Source: Planctomycetaceae bacterium
GTDB taxonomy: Bacteria; Planctomycetota; Planctomycetia; Pirellulales; Thermoguttaceae
Assembly (NCBI GenBank): GCA_031278315.1
Contig: JAITKS010000200.1
Location: 1 to 14,134, forward strand
Length of the DNA: 14,134 nt
Reading direction: 5' to 3'
The position numbers and the translations under genes were made by a program. Positions 8,701 to 12,980 of the stretch are shown here, piece by piece (positions within the stretch are counted from its first letter, which is position 1; each line of letters begins with the position of its first letter). The notes beneath the pieces were generated by a model that had not been told where the DNA came from, made no database searches, and worked only from the letters and a program-made list of their open reading frames with translations.

Positions 8701-9336
8701 CGTAAAAAGGTTGACGAGGCAACAAACGGTAAAGTTGGTTACGTACATATTCCTGATATGAGTGCAGCCGGTGCTTATGAATTCTTAAAATGGTATTATC
8801 CGCAAATACGCAAAGAGGGTTTGATAGTAGATGTACGTTCAAACGGAGGCGGTAATATTTCGCAATGGATAATAATAAGGATGAATCAAAAGTTACTTGG
8901 AACTCGATTCGGCGGTGTTGATGAATCTCCGGATGCGTATCCGGCATTAGCGAGACATGGGCATCAAGTTTGTCTGATTAGTGAAACGTCGGCGAGTGAT
9001 GGTGATATTTTTCCGTATTATTTCCGTGAAGCAGGATTGGGATTACTAATAGGAAAACGCAGCTGGGGCGGTGTCGTGGGGATTTCGCCTAAAGGACAAT
9101 TACTAGATGGAGGAATGGCATTCGTTCCGTTAAATGGAACAAATGACAAAGAAGGAAACTGGGTCATTGAAGGCAAAGGTGTTACGCCGGATATTGAAGT
9201 TGACAATGATCCAAAATCAATGATTGACGGAAAAGACTTACAATTGGAAAGAGGTATTATCGAAGTAATGAAAAAAATCCAAAACGACCCCGTAAAGTGG
9301 CCTTCTTATCCAAAACCGCCGGTAAAAACGAAGTAA
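5722..9336 (+). CDS. Secreted tricorn-like protease (beta-propellers, PDZ, S41 peptidase)
   Basis: Predicted exported serine protease of the tricorn type, degrading peptides or damaged proteins outside the cytoplasm. A hydrophobic segment at about 34-50 ending SVCFA predicts a signal peptide. PD40/WD40-like propeller blades follow, e.g. SPDGKWVAF near 122 and SPDGARLVF near 766. Then come a helical C1 region (about 799-866), a PDZ domain (about 884-965) and an S41 core (about 985-1165). Candidate catalytic residues are His868 in ELNVGHAY, nucleophile Ser1092 in SASDGD and Glu1150, which lies 58 residues later, as recalled for Ser965/Glu1023 of Thermoplasma tricorn. The residue before His868 is Gly, where tricorn has Ser745. 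An acidic Lys/Asp/Asn/Pro linker (about 629-690) interrupts the propeller. The 33 residues before the hydrophobic stretch are long for a signal peptide. TTG at 5812 (residue 31) would give a normal one, so the start is uncertain. Confidence 0.93.
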   Translation: MNKYLSLKFNDNTLISESILTIQQFTSRCILKNIFVTFFFVTLFVSVCFAVENSVDNKVTGTKLLRFPDIHRETAVFCCGGDIWKTGISYSDSSASYSNPSEYIEAVRLTAHEGQEVFPKISPDGKWVAFTGQYDGDEQVYVIPISGGIPRQLTFYPAAGPLTPRWGYDNIVYGWTPDGKNILFRSLRDSNHVTELGTLYTVPFEGGLPKKVGMPTAGAGCFSPDGSKIVYSPLFRDFRSWKRYEGGWTQYLLIFDLKTKETTRIDNNPRTEREPIWIENKIYFSSDRTGTMNLFEYDISTKKISQLTNEKIWDVRWASGDQVTKQIIFELAGELVLFNTSTKSMNKLKIKVPHDGLAMRPSRIKVNKNIESYAVAPNEGAAKNRVAVIARGDLFVLPIDKGFVKNLTNTSSAHDREAVFSKDGSKIAFISDNAVANLPYSQKSKRQIVSATSPDTEDHIYVIDPKGGKNQEPAAANFTGRLDGLNFSPNGKFISVNDCKSKLYIIPLEELDGYKKGEAFEVTAGRYGDTPRAKWSPCGNYLAYTKLNEHDVSSLYIWNLKTKTETRITDQFFDISEPAWSPNGDFLYYLSVREFAPQISSTEWNFAGNRNAGIFALALRKDVKNLFAPQFDNDDDDEKLKSDNSKSDEKKSEDNESNKNEKDNKKSTNDPNDPNDPKETKDPKEPKIVKLTEIDFDGLAKRAIRVPIDADNIYGLSVTEKYLVYVKRSAQYYGREPERKPQIVLFDIKERKEKTLVENAGSYAISPDGARLVFNGDGLKVIEIKPEAKAVSLPVEKMYVDSVPAEEWAEIYREVWRKFRDYFYVSNMHGYDWQALGEQYNELLPHVAHRSDLNYVIAELISELNVGHAYIQGGDFVLPARPKAGLAGCRFELDEKANLYKISKIYNGENEESKYRSPLREVGVDAKEGDYVLEIDGVMLRGNDNPYRLLQNRVDPVTLTLNDKPTLEGSRKTTYKPIENEGNLLYLDFVSGCRKKVDEATNGKVGYVHIPDMSAAGAYEFLKWYYPQIRKEGLIVDVRSNGGGNISQWIIIRMNQKLLGTRFGGVDESPDAYPALARHGHQVCLISETSASDGDIFPYYFREAGLGLLIGKRSWGGVVGISPKGQLLDGGMAFVPLNGTNDKEGNWVIEGKGVTPDIEVDNDPKSMIDGKDLQLERGIIEVMKKIQNDPVKWPSYPKPPVKTK
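7724..7782. repeat. 9-bp tandem repeat coding for the Asn-Asp-Pro linker
   Basis: Units of the type GATCCAAAY repeat in frame and encode the NDPNDPNDPKETKDPKEPK part of the protease linker. The repeats keep frame, so the linker can change length by slippage. Confidence 0.75.
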
Positions 9337-9635
9337 AGTGTAATATACTTATTGTCCTTTAAAATTCGGTTTTATTTTTTGTAACGAAAAAGGTGACCGT
9401 TCACGCATAAAACTAGAATCGCCCTGAAAGGGCAACAGGATTTTTTACTGAATCGCCTGCCGCAGCGGGGCGGGTAAAAGTCCCCGCCAAACCGGAGCCC
9501 TGAAAGGGCAGCAGGATATTATGACACGATTATTGTGAAGAATCCGGCAAAAAAAGACAAATAACAAATTATCCGCGCATAAAATACTATTGTCTTTTCA
9601 GGGCGGATTTTGGTTAAAACAAATAACGAATTTTC
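9337..9635. repeat. Repeat-rich intergenic stretch with CCCTGAAAGGG hairpins
   Basis: No gene is seen in this stretch. GCCCTGAAAGGGC occurs at 9421-9433 and 9497-9509, each followed by CARCAGGAT. A related inverted copy lies at 9595-9608 (TTTTCAGGGCGGAT), and a fourth copy lies beyond rnd at 11124-11136. Each forms a 4-bp stem (GCCC/GGGC) around TGAAA. Between the first two copies, 9469-9488 forms another small hairpin (GGCGGG...CCCGCC). The hairpin at 9421 is followed by TTTTTT nine bases later and could act as a weak terminator for the protease gene. Confidence 0.65.
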
Positions 9636-9660
9636 GTAATATATCAGTGGAATAATTGTT

Positions 9661-9686
9661 TTATTAACCACACATAACACAGAGAG
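9661..9686 (+). repeat. CACAGAG-rich dispersed repeat, degenerate copy 2
   Basis: TTATTAACCACACATAACAC followed by AGAGAG is a shortened and mutated form of the 33-mer at 5201-5233. It is nested inside the 214-bp element. Confidence 0.6.
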
Positions 9687-9735
9687 ATTGTAATTTTAGA
9701 TTTTAAATTTAAGTGAATTACTAAAAAATATTTTA

Positions 9736-9820
9736 GCCGGCGGGAACGCAGGCGTCCTGTCTGTATCTTTTTTGTAAAAAAAACGCCTAAAGATGCGGTC
9801 GAGACGACCGCTATTCCGGC
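9736..9820. repeat. Paired REP-like hairpin module, copy 2
   Basis: The outer ends GCCGG and CCGGC pair, and the inner hairpin GCGGTC-GAGAC-GACCGC is identical to the one in copy 1 at 5347-5426. The left unit (GGAACGCAGGCG) also matches copy 1. The spacer contains T and A runs. Confidence 0.65.
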
Positions 9821-9894
9821 AACAATAAATTATTTCACTGATATATTACTTAAAATTTAATTCCTAATTTCAATAATATTTTCAACTTTTTTAT

Positions 9895-9909
9895 TTATCG
9901 TAACGATAA
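9895..9909. promoter_or_regulatory. 15-nt palindrome just upstream of rnd
   Basis: TTATCGT-A-ACGATAA is a perfect inverted repeat ending 13 bases before the chosen rnd ATG. A second short palindrome, TAACGTTA, lies at 9914-9921. The position suggests an operator or an mRNA leader hairpin near the start codon; which of these is not shown by the sequence. Confidence 0.35.
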
Positions 9910-9922
9910 TTTGCTAACGTTA

Positions 9923-11101
9923 ATGTCCTATATTTTTGTTACACAGCCATCTGAATTACGTGATCTTGTTTGGCGGCTACGGGACGTGCCGACGATAGCT
10001 TACGATACGGAGTTTATTTCGGAGGGGCAATATTCATCTTTACTTTGTCTTGTTCAGGTGGCGGCGGGCGGGATTCATGCGATTATTGATCCTCTTGCGA
10101 TTGGTGATCTTTCTCCGTTCTGGAATTTAGTTTGCAGCGGTGAAAAGGAAATTATTGTTCATGCGTGTCGTTGTGAGATGGAATTTTGTCATCGGGCGAT
10201 AGGTATATTACCTAAGCAGCTTTTTGATGTCCAATTAGCGGCAGCGTTTACGGAGGCGGAGTATCCTATTGGATTTCGTTCTCTTCTTGACCGTACTCTT
10301 CATATTGATCTACCCAAAGAGGAATCGCGAACGTCGTGGAACAAACGGCCTTTAACGGCGAGACAAATAGAATATGCGATTGGCGATGTATTATATCTTG
10401 AGCAGATTGCTGAAGTTTTGAAAAGTCAATTGATAAATGCTGACAGATTGAATTGGTATGAATCTGAAGTTTTAGAGCTTCAATCTAGGTTAGTTCATGA
10501 TTTCACCAATGCGCGATGGCGTCATGTTTCTAAGGCGTCGTCGTTAAATTCGCGTGAGCTTGCGATTTTGCGTGAGGTTTGGTTTTGGCGGGACCAAGTT
10601 GCGAAAAAACGTAATTCACCGCCGTCGAGATTTTTACGCGATGATTTATTGATAGAACTAGCTAGACGTAAAACAAGTGACCCGAAAAGAATTGCTGCGG
10701 TTAGAGGATTTCAGAGAATGGATTTAGCGAAATGTATTCCTGAAATTTCGGACGCTATAGATTATGCGTTGAAGTTACCGTTAGAGGATTTACCTCCAGT
10801 TTCGGACAGGCTGTCGTATCCGCAATATGCGGTAATTACGCAATTCTTGTATGCTGCGATAGGTTCGTTGTGTCGAAAGGAGAGAATTGCGTTACAGTTA
10901 GTTGCCGGACCGAATGATATTCGTGAATTTATTGCAGACGAGTTAGGAACTATTTCGCAAAATATCAAGCCAAGATTAAAATCAGGATGGAGGGCAGAAT
11001 TTGTAGGCAATATGTTACACAATTTATTAAGCGGCAAAACGACAATAAGAATAAATCCTCACAACGCCGAAGAACCGTTAATTTTCACTCCGCAGCAATA
11101 G
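9923..11101 (+). CDS. rnd: Ribonuclease D (3'-5' exoribonuclease, DEDDy) with HRDC domain
   Basis: Trims 3' ends of tRNA and other stable RNA precursors in the cytoplasm. Counted from the ATG at 9923, the exonuclease motifs are YDTEF (Asp28, Glu30), HACRCEMEF (Glu85) and YAIGD (Tyr151, Asp155). These positions agree with the E. coli RNase D residues as I recall them (Asp28, Glu30, Asp85, Tyr151, Asp155). The one change is Glu at the second-motif position where the canonical residue is Asp. An HRDC domain follows at about 205-285 (SRELAILREVWFWRDQ), then a C-terminal helical region. The 392-residue length is normal. A TTG at 9911 could extend the protein by four residues, but the ATG fits the family numbering and no Shine-Dalgarno sequence favours either. 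The gene stands alone between repeat clusters. Confidence 0.93.
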   Translation: MSYIFVTQPSELRDLVWRLRDVPTIAYDTEFISEGQYSSLLCLVQVAAGGIHAIIDPLAIGDLSPFWNLVCSGEKEIIVHACRCEMEFCHRAIGILPKQLFDVQLAAAFTEAEYPIGFRSLLDRTLHIDLPKEESRTSWNKRPLTARQIEYAIGDVLYLEQIAEVLKSQLINADRLNWYESEVLELQSRLVHDFTNARWRHVSKASSLNSRELAILREVWFWRDQVAKKRNSPPSRFLRDDLLIELARRKTSDPKRIAAVRGFQRMDLAKCIPEISDAIDYALKLPLEDLPPVSDRLSYPQYAVITQFLYAAIGSLCRKERIALQLVAGPNDIREFIADELGTISQNIKPRLKSGWRAEFVGNMLHNLLSGKTTIRINPHNAEEPLIFTPQQ

Positions 11102-11548
11102 AAGCAGCCTTATTTGTCAAACCAGCCCTGAAAGGCCGATCGGATATTGGCTCAATATCAACGGATAAATTATCACAAAATTTAAAATCTAAAATCTAAA
11201 ATTATAAAATCTTTTTTTCTCTGTGTTCTCTGTGTCCTCTGTGGTTAATAAAAAAAATCAAAATGAGTTTTTTAAAAATTCGGTTGTGTTATAAAAAAAT
11301 TGAGCAAAAGATTGAGATTTATCTGATTTATAATCATATCTTATTTGATTATAGCGAGTTAAAAATTTTTCAAAAAAATATCATTTTATGTTCAAATTGC
11401 TATTGTGCGAATTTTTAAAAACGGTTATATTCCCGCCGCATTTGACAGACAGTTGGTTGACATTGATTGATTGTGAAATATTTCTTTAATAATTGATGAT
11501 ATAGTTTTTTATTTTTTTGAAAAATACGAAACAAAAAAATAGATACAA
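11102..11548. other. Gene-free AT-rich stretch
   Basis: It holds a CCCTGAAAGG-type hairpin copy at 11124-11136, the AT-rich TTTAAAATCTAAAATC stretch and the inverted CACAGAG 33-mer at 11218-11250. After that, 11251-11548 is plain AT-rich sequence with no recognisable gene, RNA or promoter. A TTGACA at 11457-11462 lacks a well-spaced -10 box. Confidence 0.6.
11218..11250 (-). repeat. CACAGAG-rich 33-bp dispersed repeat, copy 3 (inverted)
   Basis: Perfect reverse complement of 5201-5233 over 33 bases. Together the two copies form a long-range inverted repeat around the protease and rnd genes. Confidence 0.8.
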
Positions 11549-11883
11549 AGAACTGATTTTGTAAAATTCAAACAGGTTTAAGTTTGAAGACAAATATTAA
11601 CGATTTGCAATCTAATAGTAATATTTGACAACGATTTAACTAAGCTGTACAGCATTGAAACGAGGTGTATTCATGAAGCGGTCAAAAATAATTCAAAAAA
11701 ATTTCCCGAAGGATATATTTTTGACTTAGAACAAAGTGAATGGGATTTTTTGCGGTCAAAAATTTTGACCGCAAATTTGGGCGGTAGAAACAAACTTTCT
11801 CAAGCCTTTTCTCAAGAGAGCTTATACAGTCGGCGATGGTATTAAAATTCAAGCACACAATTAAAAAGAGAACAAAAAAATAA
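11549..11883 (+). pseudogene. Decayed, internally deleted ORF6N-domain gene
   Basis: This DNA parallels the intact gene at 11917-12465. The start ATG is replaced by AGA (11549) and early stops follow (VKFKQV then stop). A frame resembling the ORF6N N-terminus continues: LTKLYSIETRCIHEAVKNN corresponds to VADLYGVETKRINEAVKNN in the intact copy. Then KKFPEGYIFDLEQSEWDFLR and the GGR..LSQAF region follow, which is the more usual ORF6N ending. The sequence next jumps to the last 14 codons of the gene (VLKFKHTIKK...), ending in TAA at 11881. The missing part corresponds to 219 bp of the intact copy, bounded there by TATTAAA at both ends. It is not translatable as a whole and carries its own 27-nt palindrome (11749-11775). 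Confidence 0.85.
11749..11775. repeat. 27-nt perfect palindrome in the ORF6N pseudogene
   Basis: Arms TTTGCGGTCAAAA and TTTTGACCGCAAA surround one central A (11762). All 13 pairs are perfect. It occupies nearly the same place in the gene as the palindrome at 12109-12135: the centres are offset by 2 bases relative to the downstream GCC TTT codons. Confidence 0.9.
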
Positions 11884-11900
11884 TCCTGTTAATCCTGTCA
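11881..11900 (+). repeat. AATCCTGTT tandem behind the ORF6N pseudogene
   Basis: TAATCCTGTTAATCCTGTCA follows the pseudogene stop and recurs identically at 12463-12482 after the intact gene. It contains two AATCCTGT units. Its presence after both copies shows that the duplicated unit included the downstream flank. Confidence 0.75.
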
Positions 11901-11916
11901 AAAAAAATTAAAACAA

Positions 11917-12465
11917 ATGACTGATATAGTGAAATTCAAACAAGTCGAAGACAAAATCATCACGATTCGCGATCAAAGTGTGATACTAGATAGCGATGTT
12001 GCGGATTTATACGGTGTTGAAACGAAACGAATCAATGAAGCGGTTAAAAACAATCCTGAAAAATTCCTAGAAGGATATATTTTGCAGCTTACTGATAAGG
12101 AAAAAAACGAGGTGGTCGAAAATTTCGACCACCTCAAAGTAAAATTTTCACCGTCACTGCCCAAAGCCTTTACAGAAAAGGGCTTATACATGTTGGCAAC
12201 AATATTAAAGAGTCCGGCGGCAATTCAAACAACGATTGCGATTGTTGAAACGTTTACAAAAGTACGGAATTTATCACAAAAGATAAACGAACTAACAACT
12301 GTATCGGACAAAGAATCGCAGAAAAAACTAATGCAGTCAAGCGGTGAATTGATTACAGAATTACTTGATCCCGAAATTGAAACAATCGATACAGAAACTT
12401 CAATAGAGTTAAATTTAGCCGTATTAAAATTCAAGCACACAATAAAAAAGGGAACAAAAAAATAA
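11917..12465 (+). CDS. ORF6N-domain protein (KilA-N/Roi-type DNA-binding family)
   Basis: 182 residues. The N-terminal part (about 8-95) fits the ORF6N domain known from phage and mobile-element regulators: IITIRDQSVILDSDVADLYG at 14-33, ETKRINEAVKNNPEKF at 35-50, GYILQLT at 53-59 and LPKAFTEKGLYMLATILKSP at 81-100. A helical tail follows, with conserved-looking FKHTIKKG near the end. The family is thought to bind DNA; the target is unknown. Residues 65-73 (EVVENFDHL) are encoded by a perfect 27-nt palindrome. It follows a decayed paralogue by 33 bases, and the same AATCCTGTT flank follows both. No Shine-Dalgarno sequence is present. The start is supported by ACTGAT..GT.AAATTCAAACA matching the pseudogene. 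No phage or transposase genes accompany it here. Confidence 0.9.
   Translation: MTDIVKFKQVEDKIITIRDQSVILDSDVADLYGVETKRINEAVKNNPEKFLEGYILQLTDKEKNEVVENFDHLKVKFSPSLPKAFTEKGLYMLATILKSPAAIQTTIAIVETFTKVRNLSQKINELTTVSDKESQKKLMQSSGELITELLDPEIETIDTETSIELNLAVLKFKHTIKKGTKK
12109..12135. repeat. 27-nt perfect palindrome inside the intact ORF6N gene
   Basis: Arms GAGGTGGTCGAAA and TTTCGACCACCTC surround one central A (12122). It is exactly nine codons long and in frame (residues 65-73). It shares the core GGTCnAAAATTTnGACC with the pseudogene palindrome, while the outer bases differ in a paired way. Confidence 0.95.
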
Positions 12466-12482
12466 TCCTGTTAATCCTGTCA
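12463..12482 (+). repeat. AATCCTGTT tandem behind the intact ORF6N gene
   Basis: Identical 20-mer to 11881-11900, starting with the stop codon of the ORF6N gene. Confidence 0.75.
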
Positions 12483-12526
12483 AAAACAATTAAACAAAAA
12501 TGTCAAAATAGACAGTTACGAAAAAA

Positions 12527-12544
12527 ATTCCGCTGATATATTAC
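12527..12544 (-). repeat. Solo right end of the ATATCAGTG-type terminal repeat
   Basis: ATTCCGCTGATATATTAC is the inverted form of GTAATATATCAGCGGAAT, close to the ends of the MITE-like elements. No left end is seen nearby. Confidence 0.55.
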
Positions 12545-12633
12545 TATTGCTTAAAGGTTTTTACAGATAAGGGTATTGATTGTGTTGATCAGTTGTTTTA
12601 TTTTAACAAATTTAAACTTAAAGATAAAAAACT

Positions 12634-12957
12634 ATGATAAAAAATTTTATGTTTTCGGCATCAATATTTGTAATTGCGATGTCCGGCACGGTTCAGGCGC
12701 AAGCCGGAGAATTTTTTGCGTACATTGACCCGTTTACAGGCAGTGTTGTAATTCAAGTTTTGGCGATGGCGTTTTTGTCGATTCTTATTTTTTTTAAGAA
12801 TCTCAAAGCGAGTGTTCTTGGATTTTTCGGATATGGAAAAACAACAAATTCCGAATCGGAAGAAGCGGAAGAATCGGCAGAAGATAAATTGGAAACGATT
12901 AAATTGGAATCAAATGTTCAAAATGATTCTAATCAAGGTCGTAATAAAGCGGCATAA
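12634..12957 (+). CDS. Small exported membrane protein with YIDPxTGS motif
   Basis: 107 residues. The N-terminal 24 residues look like a signal peptide ending VQAQA. Then comes AYIDPFTGSVVIQ (29-41), a hydrophobic segment (about 36-56, ending ILIFFK), a basic FKNLKASVLGFFGYGK stretch, and an acidic Glu/Ser-rich tail (about 72-107). From memory, small proteins with YIDPGTGS followed by one membrane helix are common beside surface-polysaccharide genes; their function is unknown. The next gene, an apparent CDP-glycerol glycerophosphotransferase, begins 24 bases after the stop, which suggests one operon and a shared role in the cell envelope. If the first hydrophobic stretch is not cleaved, the protein would have two membrane segments. 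The start is the first ATG of the frame; no Shine-Dalgarno sequence was seen. Confidence 0.8.
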   Translation: MIKNFMFSASIFVIAMSGTVQAQAGEFFAYIDPFTGSVVIQVLAMAFLSILIFFKNLKASVLGFFGYGKTTNSESEEAEESAEDKLETIKLESNVQNDSNQGRNKAA

Positions 12958-12980
12958 ATTGAATATCGAGTAGGTATATT

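Larger units (their letters stand above)
9636..9849. mobile_element. 214-bp MITE-like element with 22-bp terminal inverted repeats
   Basis: The left end 9636-9657 begins GTAATATATCAGTGGAATAA. The right end 9828-9849, read on the other strand, matches it in 21 of 22 bases. Inside lie a CACAGAG-rich repeat (9661-9686), an AT-rich stretch TTTAGATTTTAAATTT shared with 11180-11210 on the other strand, and the paired hairpin module (9736-9820). There is no coding capacity, so any mobility would need a transposase in trans. No clear target-site duplication is visible. Related ends occur at 4279-4300, 4310-4410, 5248-5266 and 12527-12544. Confidence 0.65.

Noticed and set aside
9421..9446. Rho-independent terminator after the protease gene
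   Set aside because: The stem is only 4 bp and the T-run starts nine bases after it. The hairpin belongs to a dispersed family, so termination is at best weak.
9911..9922. TTG at 9911 as the start of rnd
   Set aside because: The ATG four codons later gives residue numbers for all catalytic motifs that agree with those recalled for E. coli RNase D.
11457..11491. Promoter with TTGACA at 11457
   Set aside because: No acceptable -10 box at 16-18 bases spacing; AT-rich DNA gives such matches by chance.
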